Source: a virus. From it: a stretch of DNA of 64,000 nt. The DNA lies in IMG/VR virus record IMGVR_UViG_3300037961_002553, positions 1 through 64,000 of that record, one strand, 5' to 3'. This document shows, in pieces, positions 1 to 6,958 of this stretch. Numbering within the stretch: position 1 is the stretch's first letter; each line of letters begins with the position of its first letter. The position numbers were made by a program, and so were the translations under genes. The notes below the pieces were generated by a model. The model was not told the origin of the DNA and searched no databases. It saw nothing but the letters and a program-made list of their open reading frames with translations.

Positions 1-543
1 CAATTTACCCTTGAACTCCATAAGATACTTCAAAGATTCTCTAATTTCTCTTGCTAACTTGGTAAGAGCATCAATCATCTTAGGGTCAAGGTCATTCCCC
101 AAATCGTTGAACACTTGCTCTAAACGCATATCTAACTTCTGCACATTGTTTGAAAGCAAATCAACTTCATTTACTTCCTTTTTCGCTATCATCATGGCCG
201 CAGATTCTTGGACGATTGGGGCCAAGTGGTGCTTCATGTGGCGTTGCACCTGCGTTTTTGTGGTGTTGAGGGCAGAAGAAACAGCCTCACTTGAGATATT
301 GCCTTCTTTTAACGCTTGTTCGTAGTGTTTCCTCATTGGGTCTGTGCATAAAACACATTGAGGATTTGACGACATTTTGTATTCGCCCATGTGGTTTCTT
401 TGGTGTTGTGCCGCAGTTCCACTTCTCCAATTGTGAATAGTGTCTAATTCGTCGCAAGTCGCCTGTCCTGTTTCAAGAGCCGATTCAAGTTCTTCTCTAT
501 TCGGTGCTTGACAAAGACCGCAACGCTTGCGATTAACTGTCAT
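1..543 (-). CDS. Zinc/HTH protein with two tandem CxxC...H modules; possible small terminase (partial, runs off left edge)
   Basis: The frame is open from an ATG at 543 to the window edge, about 181 codons without a stop. The first ~100 residues hold two similar ~50-residue modules. Each has a CxxC pair (CGLC, CVLC), a helical stretch resembling a helix-turn-helix, and a terminal histidine cluster (HQRNH, HMKHH). A charged, probably coiled-coil helix follows. Its start overlaps the upstream gene's stop as ATGA, so it belongs to the minus-strand late operon. A DNA-binding two-domain protein at this point, with structural genes around it and no terminase elsewhere in the window, fits a small terminase subunit. 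That role is inference; a transcription regulator is the alternative. Confidence 0.6.
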   Translation of the reverse strand, partial: MTVNRKRCGLCQAPNREELESALETGQATCDELDTIHNWRSGTAAQHQRNHMGEYKMSSNPQCVLCTDPMRKHYEQALKEGNISSEAVSSALNTTKTQVQRHMKHHLAPIVQESAAMMIAKKEVNEVDLLSNNVQKLDMRLEQVFNDLGNDLDPKMIDALTKLAREIRESLKYLMEFKGKL

Positions 544-869
544 TTTTTGCGACCCCTAAAGAAAATGTTATATCCTCTTGATAAGTTAAGAACCGCACTA
601 CGATATAACCTAAATTGTTCAGTCCCAACAGTTTCTTTCATCAACTCTAAAGTCATTTCCATAGCATCTAAAATATGAGAGGGAAGCGTATTCTTCTTTT
701 CCTCAATTTTCTTTTTCATGCGCCTATATGTTTTAATATCCTTTCCTATTCTTAATGCAGCGTTTCGCATATTTTGATTAAGGTTATATTCTTCCATTTC
801 TTCAGGAGCATATTTATCTGCCAATCTGCGGGCTTCATCCATATCAATTTTAAGGATGTCTTTCCACAT
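540..869 (-). CDS. Small basic helical protein with N-terminal MWKDIL motif
   Basis: 109 residues, function not recognised. It begins MWKDILKIDMDEA, one of six neighbouring proteins with the same kind of N-terminus. The rest is predicted helical and lysine/arginine-rich, ending in RGRKK, which suggests nucleic-acid or scaffold contact. Four bases separate it from the upstream gene and it overlaps the next by ATGA, so it is co-transcribed with the late genes. A role inside the particle is inferred only from the shared N-terminus. Confidence 0.75.
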   Translation of the reverse strand: MWKDILKIDMDEARRLADKYAPEEMEEYNLNQNMRNAALRIGKDIKTYRRMKKKIEEKKNTLPSHILDAMEMTLELMKETVGTEQFRLYRSAVLNLSRGYNIFFRGRKK

Positions 870-873
870 AAAA

Positions 874-1143
874 TCATCTCCCTCTTCGGGATGGAAGAAT
901 ATTCAATCTTTGTGCTTCTCTACGAAGTTCTTCATAGTTATCCATCATATTATATGGTTTTCCACCAGTAGTGGAAGTTCTAATTGAGCCGCCCTTTCTT
1001 GGTGAATATTGTCTGCATTTTCCTTTTTCATCAATAGTAATCTCATCTCTTCTACAATGCCTGTTATGGTTTGATGCACATGAAACTGCATCACATTTTA
1101 CCATTTCAGTCATATGGTTCCTCATATCTATGTATTTTGACAT
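874..1143 (-). CDS. DUF1540-like cysteine motif protein
   Basis: 89 residues. Near the N-terminus the cysteines are spaced as in DUF1540 proteins (C...C..N...C ... ITID ... C), a small likely metal-binding family of unknown function. The C-terminal half is basic (LPSRRGR). A good Shine-Dalgarno (GGAGAG) precedes the ATG at 1143. It lies between the 390-residue late protein and the MWKDIL-type protein. The family match is from memory of the cysteine pattern. Confidence 0.65.
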   Translation of the reverse strand: MSKYIDMRNHMTEMVKCDAVSCASNHNRHCRRDEITIDEKGKCRQYSPRKGGSIRTSTTGGKPYNMMDNYEELRREAQRLNILPSRRGR

Positions 1144-1144
1144 T

Positions 1145-2317
1145 TTACTCTCTCCACAATAATTGTTGCCACATCTTAGAAATAACCTTTTGGTTAGGCT
1201 TCATTCTAAAACCTCTTCCCTTCGGCTCATCAAATGTTTTAGGGAATGCTTCCTTTGCTGTCTTTCTATAATCAAAGCCAGTCTTTCTATCTTGTTGCCA
1301 CGCTCGGAAACCATTTGGTGCTTTGTTGGTATTCTTTCGCTTTAAGGCTCTATCTACTAAATTGATGATAGGCAAAGCAGTAAGTTTAATTCCAGTAACT
1401 GTTCCAGACAAAGAATCCTTTTTTCCCTCTTCGCCAAGTTTAGCGACCTTTCTTGCTAGGGCTTGTTCCTTAGCATTTGGCTTAATTTTAAAATCTGTTG
1501 CTTTTAATTCAGAGCGAACCTTATTTGTAAGCAATCTCCCGCCAGCATTCCAATAATTAGTATCACGAACAATCTTATTAAAAAATTCTTCAACAGACCG
1601 AATACCATCAATTTCATCATCAAATTGTGGAGGAATACTTCCAATTTCAACTTCCATTTCCATATCGTCTAAATCCTCAACGGCTTGCTTCATAATCCAC
1701 AAAAGACCTCTTGGGTTCGCAAACTTAGTTTTAACTTTTGAAAATAATGCTTGATGGGGAGGATTGCCTCCTTCAAAACCATCAATGTCAATAACATGGG
1801 CTAACCATTCATCAGGAACTTTAGTAACTCCTTTATTTCTTTTAGCATACCATTCTGTCGCATAATGCCCTTGAACAGTTCTTGGTCTTTTCTTTTGACC
1901 TGTTTTGGTTCTTTCAACCTCAGTAAAAAGAATAAATGCGGGGTCTCTCGCTGGCCCTTTTCCGCCAGCATCACTTCCTTCACGATAATAACTTTCTAAT
2001 GTTTTAGCCTGTTCTCTAATAATTTGCTCATGTTCACCATCAAACAAATCATTATCAACAATGGCTTCAATAAATTCAATAAACTCAATTGCTCCTTCAC
2101 CATCACGGCCTTTGTTTCTGCTTCCTGCACGAATATTATTCATCATGTGCGTCTTGAGAAACATATACAAGTTAGGAACATTCTTAACTTGCATAGCATC
2201 TCCTGAAATACCTTGACAAGTCTGCCTCCAAGTGTTAAATTCATTCACGAACTTAAACTCGCTTTGATTGACTTTATTTCCTTTATGGGGCTGAAAGTTC
2301 TTTTTCTTCTTACTCAT
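1145..2317 (-). CDS. Late protein of unknown function, 390 aa
   Basis: 390 residues, family not recognised. The N-terminus is lysine-rich (MSKKKKNF) and lacks the W-motif of its neighbours, but its last residues read MWQQLLWRE, which resembles that motif placed at the C-terminus. The middle is mixed helix/strand with many charged residues and no obvious catalytic motif. It overlaps the upstream protease-like gene by 8 bases, implying coupled translation. The position beside a zincin-like gene and a putative small terminase suggests a head or packaging role. Confidence 0.7.
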   Translation of the reverse strand: MSKKKKNFQPHKGNKVNQSEFKFVNEFNTWRQTCQGISGDAMQVKNVPNLYMFLKTHMMNNIRAGSRNKGRDGEGAIEFIEFIEAIVDNDLFDGEHEQIIREQAKTLESYYREGSDAGGKGPARDPAFILFTEVERTKTGQKKRPRTVQGHYATEWYAKRNKGVTKVPDEWLAHVIDIDGFEGGNPPHQALFSKVKTKFANPRGLLWIMKQAVEDLDDMEMEVEIGSIPPQFDDEIDGIRSVEEFFNKIVRDTNYWNAGGRLLTNKVRSELKATDFKIKPNAKEQALARKVAKLGEEGKKDSLSGTVTGIKLTALPIINLVDRALKRKNTNKAPNGFRAWQQDRKTGFDYRKTAKEAFPKTFDEPKGRGFRMKPNQKVISKMWQQLLWRE

Positions 2318-3152
2318 CCTTCTTCCTCCGCTTCTTTCTACCTCTTACCACCTTATTAAACATAGCGGGGGCAGAACCCGTAGTGATTGCACCCGCCATT
2401 TTAAGTTCATTGTCATCAAATTCAGGCTTTCTGTCTTGTCTTGCAGATAACCATAATTTCTTAAAGAAATTTCTATGCTCTTCACCATATCTCTTTACCC
2501 AAGAAACATAATCACTTGGGTCTATTTCTTTGCTAAAAGTATCATAGGGTTTTTGAGTTCTAGCCGTCACTTCAAGTCTTGCTAGTTTATTCTTAATTTT
2601 ATCTTTAGTTCTGGTATCAACTTTTAAATTATCTGTTATGACTTCAGCAAATGCTACGAATTTCTTTGTCTCTTCAATAGACTCTTTTCCAACTCTGCCT
2701 TTAACTCCTAACATCATTTCTAATGGAGGAGGAATAACTTGTGTTTCAGTAGCAGGATGGTCTAAATATGTTTTTAGCCTGTAAAAAATATTGTCAGGGA
2801 ATTGTCCAGTAAATGCCCCATATTCTTTTGCTGCAGAATCCATAGGTAATTGCTCAAAGCCCATACCAGCATGAGTCGCTTCATGCATAATTGCTCTAAC
2901 AACATATTCCATAATTTCTCTTTCTGTTGGTTCTCTCTTCAACTTATTTTTAAGATAACGGTAAATTGTATGATGGTTGATTCTTATTTCTTCATCAACG
3001 AGTTCTTTTAAGTCAGGACGCTTTCCTTGCATAATCATATCAAATATTTTACTAGTATTGATAGGCTTACCTGATATGGCATAATGCCCAAACCCTTGAG
3101 TGGTTGAATCAAAGTCAATATCTTCCACTTTAAGAATATCAAACCAGCCCAT
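2310..3152 (-). CDS. Zincin-like metalloprotease (HEATH motif) with N-terminal MGWFDIL
   Basis: 280 residues from the ATG at 3152, chosen because AGGAGG lies 7 bases upstream; an upstream extension lacks such a site. HEATH (about residues 90-94) is the HExxH signature of zinc metalloproteases, preceded by a hydrophobic helix (YVVRAIM). A glutamate about 20 residues later (AAKEYG) could be the third ligand. The N-terminus MGWFDILKVED matches the motif of the neighbouring late proteins, so it may be directed to the same place as they are. It could process structural proteins or act on the host surface; the substrate is unknown. Confidence 0.65.
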   Translation of the reverse strand: MGWFDILKVEDIDFDSTTQGFGHYAISGKPINTSKIFDMIMQGKRPDLKELVDEEIRINHHTIYRYLKNKLKREPTEREIMEYVVRAIMHEATHAGMGFEQLPMDSAAKEYGAFTGQFPDNIFYRLKTYLDHPATETQVIPPPLEMMLGVKGRVGKESIEETKKFVAFAEVITDNLKVDTRTKDKIKNKLARLEVTARTQKPYDTFSKEIDPSDYVSWVKRYGEEHRNFFKKLWLSARQDRKPEFDDNELKMAGAITTGSAPAMFNKVVRGRKKRRKKDE

Positions 3153-3154
3153 AA

Positions 3155-3322
3155 TCAATCCTCCTGTCTCATTGGGCAACTTGGGCTAAATGGTGGTGCT
3201 GGCAGACTTAATGGACATTTTTCATATTTAACGACCATTTGCTGACAACGGCGACAATAGCCTGTCTTTTGAACACGGCTCGCCGCATCTCTTTCGTCAA
3301 ACTTGACGATTTCTTTCCACAT
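3155..3322 (-). CDS. Small zinc-ribbon protein with N-terminal MWKEIV motif
   Basis: 55 residues from the ATG at 3322 (GGAAAG upstream). It starts MWKEIVKFDERDA, a member of the shared N-terminal motif set. It then carries CRRC and two more cysteines (C-P-L...C-P-M), a likely zinc-binding knuckle. A longer frame to 3373 exists, but the internal start restores the conserved N-terminus. Function unknown. Confidence 0.65.
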   Translation of the reverse strand: MWKEIVKFDERDAASRVQKTGYCRRCQQMVVKYEKCPLSLPAPPFSPSCPMRQED

Positions 3323-3323
3323 C

Positions 3324-3530
3324 TCAATCTTTCCGAGTAAATGGATTTTTAGACTTAGGCTTCTTTTTAGCATCTTTAGCCGCTTCTTTCATTGACTCGG
3401 TTTTGTTTCCATCACCGTCAATGTCTATGTAATCGGGCTTTGCCGCTTTTAGTTCTTCATCATCGTCAGTCTTTTCAGTCCCACAATGTGCCTTTTCGTC
3501 TTCTTTCCTAATAATGTCTCTCCAACTCAT
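3324..3530 (-). CDS. Small acidic protein with MSWRDII motif and a DxDxDG loop
   Basis: 68 residues. The N-terminus is MSWRDIIRKEDE. The centre has DIDGDGN, the DxDxDG core of an EF-hand-like calcium loop, followed by ESMKEAAKDAKKK. It ends lysine-rich (NPFTRKD). The start ATG overlaps the stop of the upstream 35-codon gene. The DxDxDG loop suggests metal-ion binding; the protein family is not otherwise recognised. Confidence 0.7.
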   Translation of the reverse strand: MSWRDIIRKEDEKAHCGTEKTDDDEELKAAKPDYIDIDGDGNKTESMKEAAKDAKKKPKSKNPFTRKD

Positions 3531-3634
3531 TTCTTCTCACCTGTTATTAAGTCTTTCTTTTGTTTTTCTTCTTCTTTATCTAAACGCTTTGATTCAGCAT
3601 CAAACCATGAATCTAAATAAGTGCATCTTGTCAT
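3527..3634 (-). CDS. 35-residue charged helical protein
   Basis: ATG at 3634 with GGAG 8 bases upstream. The peptide starts MTRCTYLDSWFDAE and continues as a charged helix (KEEEKQKKD). Its stop overlaps the ATG of the next gene, which supports real translation. Function unknown. It contains W and F near the N-terminus but not the MSWK motif. Confidence 0.55.
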   Translation of the reverse strand: MTRCTYLDSWFDAESKRLDKEEEKQKKDLITGEKK

Positions 3635-3644
3635 GTTAATTTCT

Positions 3645-3670
3645 CCAAAAATTTTTGGCGGAATTTTTTT
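3645..3670 (-). promoter_or_regulatory. Repeated AAAAAAATTCCG element upstream of a late gene
   Basis: On the minus strand AAAAAAATTCCG is followed by CC and an AT palindrome (CCAAAAATTTTTGG), just upstream of the 35-codon gene. The same 12-mer followed by CCAAA precedes the gene starting at 4393. Two copies in front of late genes suggest a promoter or regulatory signal. No transcription evidence is available. Confidence 0.35.
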
Positions 3671-3672
3671 TA

Positions 3673-3981
3673 CTAGTAATCTTCAGACCTTTGCACATAG
3701 CCTCTCACAGCAAGTTGATAACGATGTAATAATTTAATCAACTCATCAGGAGAAACATCAATTCGCTTAGAATTTGGGCCAATAATTTCATTGTGAAGTT
3801 TAACTGCTGATTCTAAAATATTAGTTCCTACCCTTTGAAGGTCTTTATGCAAGTCTAGCATTTTTCCAGCAATATCAAACTCAACAAACCTTTCTGCAGA
3901 AAGAGCATTTGAAGTAGTAATCTCCATGTCGTCCTCGTCATCTACAAATCTCATGTTTTTCCTAATCTCATCTTTCCACAT
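3673..3981 (-). CDS. Late protein with N-terminal MWKDEIRK motif
   Basis: 102 residues. It opens MWKDEIRKNMRFVDDEDD, another copy of the shared N-terminal motif, followed by an acidic stretch and then two predicted amphipathic helices (LHKDLQRVGTNILES; LLHRYQLAVRGYV). Family not recognised. It sits 4 bases downstream of the gene starting at 4393. A virion-associated or scaffold role is possible but unsupported beyond context. Confidence 0.7.
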   Translation of the reverse strand: MWKDEIRKNMRFVDDEDDMEITTSNALSAERFVEFDIAGKMLDLHKDLQRVGTNILESAVKLHNEIIGPNSKRIDVSPDELIKLLHRYQLAVRGYVQRSEDY

Positions 3982-3985
3982 AATA

Positions 3986-4393
3986 TCACCTTTTTCTTCT
4001 ATATACGGTTAATGCGCCACCCATATCTAATTCGTTATAGACGGGCATTCCTTTGTAGCGTTCCTCAACATATTGTGGTTTAGCCCTAATATCAGAGAAG
4101 GAAGACCACGCTTCGTCTTTATCCAAATCAAGTTCAGTTTCAAGATTAGGAAGTAATTGGAAGTTTTTGTAAGGAATGATTTTATATTTTCCTGAACTAA
4201 CATATTTATATAAGGCATGGATAGTATGCATATGTGTTATTCTATTTTCAAAAAGAACATATTTAGGCCAACCATCAACATCAAAATTATTCTCAACATC
4301 GGCTATCCCCTCTCTATCAATAGGAACCATTTCAATTCTTTTAGGAGGATTAATCTCCACAGGGTCTTCTTTAAGAATTTCTTTCCAACTCAT
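3986..4393 (-). CDS. Late protein with N-terminal MSWKEILKED motif
   Basis: 135 residues from the ATG at 4393 (AGGTGA upstream); a GTG three codons earlier is also possible. The N-terminus MSWKEILKEDP is the clearest example of the shared motif. The remainder is mixed alpha/beta with no recognised domain and ends YRRKR. It is the first gene of this late-gene run and follows the AAAAAAATTCCG element at 4426-4437, so it may be the promoter-proximal gene. Confidence 0.75.
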   Translation of the reverse strand: MSWKEILKEDPVEINPPKRIEMVPIDREGIADVENNFDVDGWPKYVLFENRITHMHTIHALYKYVSSGKYKIIPYKNFQLLPNLETELDLDKDEAWSSFSDIRAKPQYVEERYKGMPVYNELDMGGALTVYRRKR

Positions 4394-4425
4394 CTTAATC
4401 ACCTAAAAATTCTCAAAATTTGGCT

Positions 4426-4437
4426 CGGAATTTTTTT
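4426..4437 (-). promoter_or_regulatory. Second copy of the AAAAAAATTCCG element
   Basis: Minus-strand AAAAAAATTCCG, identical over 12 bases to the copy at 3659-3670 and likewise followed by CCAAA. It lies about 33 bases upstream of the ATG at 4393, a spacing that could suit an archaeal promoter. The A-rich run could serve as a degenerate TATA box; this is inference. Confidence 0.35.
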
Positions 4438-4586
4438 GCCACTTGCGCCCTCATTTAAATTTTATGAATTGTATTCCCAGGATAAAAACTTCTGCTTCAA
4501 AGTAGTTCATTTAAAGATAATAAGTTTGGCCGCCGTGTAAAAATGTTGTTATAACTAATCGGATTATCATAATTAATTTAATTATT

Positions 4587-4814
4587 TTAATTGCCAAAGT
4601 CTGTTAAACTAGTTTGTTTATCGTATCTATTAATAAAATCATTAATATGGCTTTTAACTGTTTGTAGTTTCTGGCCTATTTCCCCTAGTTTAGTAATATC
4701 GGCTATACTCATATTCTTCATTTGTTTGCGTTTAGCCTTCATTTCAGATAAAATCGCGACAATCTCTTTATTGATACCCTGTAATAGTTCTAATGCCTTA
4801 TCCTCACTAGACAT
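4587..4814 (-). CDS. Small coiled-coil protein
   Basis: 75 residues, nearly all predicted helix with heptad-like hydrophobics (LELLQGINKEIVAILSEMKAKRKQM; KLGEIGQKLQTVKSHINDFI). No cysteines, no membrane segment, no W-motif. It is isolated: an AT-rich 150-base gap separates it from the late operon and the palindrome-bounded region begins just upstream of it. Function unknown. Confidence 0.6.
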   Translation of the reverse strand: MSSEDKALELLQGINKEIVAILSEMKAKRKQMKNMSIADITKLGEIGQKLQTVKSHINDFINRYDKQTSLTDFGN

Positions 4815-4948
4815 CCTGTATCATGTAATGGGAGTAGGCCATACCCTATAATGGTGGCGGTTTTAGCCTTGTTTAATTAAAGTTAATGCTTCAAAGAGGG
4901 GCTTTTAAAGCCTTTCGCTCTAGATGAGAAGAAATAAAAAATTTGAAA

Positions 4949-4961
4949 CAAAGCCATATGG
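4949..4961. repeat. Cassette-boundary palindrome, copy 1 (right arm missing)
   Basis: CAAAG directly abuts CCATATGG (4954-4961). No CTTTG follows within 30 bases, so this is a half element at the left edge of the array. Confidence 0.65.
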
Positions 4962-5148
4962 TTGTAGATTATGAATGCGGGAACGGTTGTTAATAACTAC
5001 CATTTTCATCTATTGTCTTATTTTCATCTTCCTCTACGGTTTGCTATAGAACGCTATTGGTAACTACAAAATGTTTGTTTACAGCCATCTATGATGAATA
5101 ACCATCTAAGTGCAGCAACCCTAAATGATAGTTATTAAAAACATTACA

Positions 5149-5167
5149 ACCATATGGTGATGCTTTG
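5149..5167. repeat. Cassette-boundary palindrome, copy 2 (left arm missing)
   Basis: ACCATATGGT followed by GATG and CTTTG (5163-5167), then CTATAACCCC. No CAAAG upstream. Together with copy 1 it looks like the two halves of one element separated by about 190 bases. Confidence 0.7.
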
Positions 5168-5182
5168 CTATAACCCCCAAGT

Positions 5183-5217
5183 GGGACGGGAAGAATTACC
5201 TCTTTTCTTCCCGCCCC
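5183..5217. other. Stem-loop, 13-base arms
   Basis: GGGACGGGAAGAA (5183-5195) can pair with TTCTTCCCGCCCC (5205-5217) with one mismatch across a 9-base loop. No T-run follows on either strand, so it may be an RNA structure or processing signal rather than a simple terminator for the gene at 5321-5530. Confidence 0.5.
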
Positions 5218-5320
5218 CGTATCTCCCTCTATTCCCTGTTTGTTTGGGTCATAGTGCCATGACGAGAGGCTCATGGCTAACGGGCCGTTTTGGGGTGCTA
5301 CGGACTTCATGCCGCATTGT

Positions 5321-5530
5321 TTAGTCGTATAGGCCAGCCAAAGCCCATTGATATTCTTCTTCCCATTGTCGCTTGTATTCATCAAGGAAATAGGCAAAGA
5401 AGCGACGAGAGGAGAAATTAGGGTTATCTCGCTGGAACATATCGGAAACGGCTTCAACGGTGGCTTGGCTCACATCAAAGACTTCTGCGAGGGTTTCAGC
5501 CATTTTCTTGTAGTGTCGTCGTTGGAACAT
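5321..5530 (-). CDS. Small cassette protein, function unknown
   Basis: 69 residues from the ATG at 5530 (MFQRRHYKKMAETLAEVFD...), helical, with aromatic and charged residues. A longer reading would start inside the boundary palindrome at 5584. The shorter start is preferred because a TATA-like CCTTATATCC and a perfect 15-base palindrome lie between it and the boundary element. It fills the cassette bounded by copies 2 and 3. The family is not recognised. Confidence 0.65.
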   Translation of the reverse strand: MFQRRHYKKMAETLAEVFDVSQATVEAVSDMFQRDNPNFSSRRFFAYFLDEYKRQWEEEYQWALAGLYD

Positions 5531-5536
5531 GATTAA

Positions 5537-5551
5537 CCGCTTGATAAGCGG
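5537..5551. promoter_or_regulatory. Perfect palindrome CCGCTTGATAAGCGG, possible operator
   Basis: 15-base perfect palindrome 7 bases upstream of the ATG at 5530 and immediately downstream of a TATA-like TTATAT on the minus strand. This is where a repressor would block an archaeal promoter. Alternatively a hairpin in the mRNA leader. Confidence 0.4.
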
Positions 5552-5568
5552 ATATAAGGTTTTATTAC

Positions 5569-5599
5569 CAAAGTATGCAACCATATGGTAATTGCTTTG
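5569..5599. repeat. Cassette-boundary palindrome, copy 3
   Basis: CAAAG (5569-5573), ACCATATGGT (5580-5589) and CTTTG (5595-5599). With one more base each side the arms are CCAAAG/CTTTGG. It is 51 bases upstream of the minus-strand start at 5530. Confidence 0.8.
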
Positions 5600-5644
5600 G
5601 TTTTACCTCAAGCAGTTTAGACCCATGCTTAGGGGTGTTTAGAC

Positions 5645-5911
5645 TTAGATTACCTTAGAAGCGGCCCAGACCTCAAGTTTTTGGATTTCTTCAGTTTGTA
5701 GGCCACGGTTAGAAGTCGGGTTAGGGAAACCGTGAATCTCCCGATAGTCGCGCAAACCAAAACGACGGTTCAAGTTATTCTTCGCGTATAGTCGCATTTT
5801 CTGGAATCTGTTGAAGTGTTGGTTAGAGTAGCCCAACCCATTGATTTCGTTCAAACAGAACTCTTCTCCGCTTATCTTGCATACCCCAGTAACTGTCTTT
5901 TCTTTTGACAT
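5645..5911 (-). CDS. Cassette protein, function unknown
   Basis: 88 residues: MSKEKTVTGVCKISGEEFCL then a basic middle (QKMRLYAKNNLNRRFGLRDYREIHG) and a helical tail. Two cysteines 8 apart near the N-terminus are too few for a classical finger. On the minus strand a TATA-like TAATATATTA (5929-5938) sits only about 20 bases before the ATG, so the transcript may be nearly leaderless. The boundary palindrome copy 4 lies 50 bases upstream. Sole gene in its cassette. Confidence 0.65.
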   Translation of the reverse strand: MSKEKTVTGVCKISGEEFCLNEINGLGYSNQHFNRFQKMRLYAKNNLNRRFGLRDYREIHGFPNPTSNRGLQTEEIQKLEVWAASKVI

Positions 5912-5948
5912 GATACTTCTTAAATTAGTAATATATTAGGGTTTTATT

Positions 5949-5978
5949 CAAAGTATCAAACCATATGGTTAGGCTTTG
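5949..5978. repeat. Cassette-boundary palindrome, copy 4
   Basis: CAAAG (5949-5953), CCATATGG (5961-5968), CTTTG (5974-5978). The left flank on the minus strand reads CTTTGAATAAAACCC and the right flank CTTTGCATTAACCCC, so the similarity extends beyond the arms. Confidence 0.8.
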
Positions 5979-6026
5979 CATTAACCCCATATAGGGGCTT
6001 CACAGGGGAAAAAGCCGTGAAGAGTA

Positions 6027-6542
6027 TCATTCCTCCTCGGAAACCTCCATATCTGCTTTCACAGGGGTTGGAACGATTTGTGGCACACCGTCTTTGACGG
6101 CGAGGCCATCCCATCGGTTTTCCTTGATTGCCTTAACCATGTAGGTATGAGCCTTACCACGGAAAGAATCAACCAATTCGCTGAAGGAGCCATAAACCCC
6201 GCCAGTTCGTCCGTGTGGCACGATAACCGACAGAATCAAGTCGTGATACTCAGTAGGGATTGTGGCAATAGCACCTGCCACGGTTTCCTCCACAGTCGCC
6301 AAAACAAGTTCCTGTTCGTCCGAAAGCGTGGATTCTCGCCCTCGTCGTGCCGCAGGAAAACCCTCCATAGTGGAGCCAATTGAACGAATAGCCGTCCAAT
6401 AGGTGCTTCGTAGTTCATCAGTTCCCGCATTATCGCCCAAAGTGAGCGAAAGGAGAACAGCGTTCAAATTGTCGCTTGGTTCCTGTGTTTCGGCCCAAGC
6501 CCGCACTTTGTTTGTGTTCAATGTCCAATTCTTCATCTTCAT
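6027..6542 (-). CDS. Paralogous cassette protein A (family with 7170-7676 and 10259-10732)
   Basis: 171 residues from the ATG at 6542 (AGAGGTGA upstream). Shares long blocks with the protein at 7170-7676: DELRSTYWTAIRSIGS, FPAARRGRES and PHGRTGG, and the C-terminal RWDG. A more distant relative is at 10259-10732 (RRGQKS; SWDGS). The family is not recognised. The arginine-glycine block and tryptophans suggest nucleic-acid or protein contact, which is speculation. Its cassette (copy 4 to copy 5) is almost exactly as long as that of the paralogue. Confidence 0.75.
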   Translation of the reverse strand: MKMKNWTLNTNKVRAWAETQEPSDNLNAVLLSLTLGDNAGTDELRSTYWTAIRSIGSTMEGFPAARRGRESTLSDEQELVLATVEETVAGAIATIPTEYHDLILSVIVPHGRTGGVYGSFSELVDSFRGKAHTYMVKAIKENRWDGLAVKDGVPQIVPTPVKADMEVSEEE

Positions 6543-6636
6543 TTTTTTCACCTCTTTCCTAAAAAAGATACTCCGCGTCGTTTTTCCCCTGTGGAGCAAT
6601 AACCCACGCAGGTTGGCGTATAAGGTTGTTTCTACG

Positions 6637-6669
6637 CAAAGCGATAAACAACCATATGGTGTTGCTTTG
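6637..6669. repeat. Cassette-boundary palindrome, copy 5
   Basis: CAAAG (6637-6641), ACCATATGGT (6651-6660), CTTTG (6665-6669). On the right CTTTG runs directly into TTTATACCC, a TATA-like box 32 bases before the ATG at 6708. It lies between divergent genes. Confidence 0.8.
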
Positions 6670-6707
6670 TTTATACCCTAAACAATACACCAACAAAAGA
6701 ATAGGGC

Positions 6708-6956
6708 ATGAACAACCACCAAGCAACCGCGATTATGAATCTTATTGCAGAAACCTTTCCAAGCCTTATCCCGTGGCTTGAAGGACAATACATGAAAGCC
6801 GTTTTTAAGGATATGACGCTCTATGCCGATGAACCACACGCTATGATTGGATTAGCGGAATTTGCCGCCAGCATTGAGGCTTTTGCTGATGCTATCGCTG
6901 AAGCCTCACTTGAAGAGATGTTTCACCTTATGGCTGATATGATGGGAGGTGCTTGA
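6708..6956 (+). CDS. Small acidic helical cassette protein
   Basis: 82 residues, predicted entirely alpha-helical, with an alanine-rich second half (AEFAASIEAFADAIAEASLEEM) and methionine-rich ends. No recognised domain. A TATA-like TTTATAC is at 6670-6676. First of two plus-strand genes in the cassette between copies 5 and 6; the next gene starts 3 bases after its stop. Confidence 0.65.
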   Translation: MNNHQATAIMNLIAETFPSLIPWLEGQYMKAVFKDMTLYADEPHAMIGLAEFAASIEAFADAIAEASLEEMFHLMADMMGGA

Positions 6957-6958
6957 GT

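Larger units (their letters stand above)
4815..5320. other. Intergenic stretch with two incomplete palindromic elements and a hairpin
   Basis: No convincing gene. It contains the first two copies of the CCATATGG element (4949-4961 and 5149-5167), each lacking one CAAAG/CTTTG arm, and a strong stem-loop at 5183-5217. Reading frames crossing the stretch are mainly shadows of the gene at 5321-5530. Confidence 0.5.

Noticed and set aside
11-325. Plus-strand reading frame of 104 codons at the left edge
   Set aside because: It is antisense to the well-formed zinc/HTH frame 1-543, which has repeats, a start overlapping its neighbour and consistent operon direction.
5089-5457. Minus-strand frame of 122 codons
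   Set aside because: It overlaps the better gene at 5321-5530, runs through a strong hairpin and a boundary palindrome, and is low in protein-like pattern.
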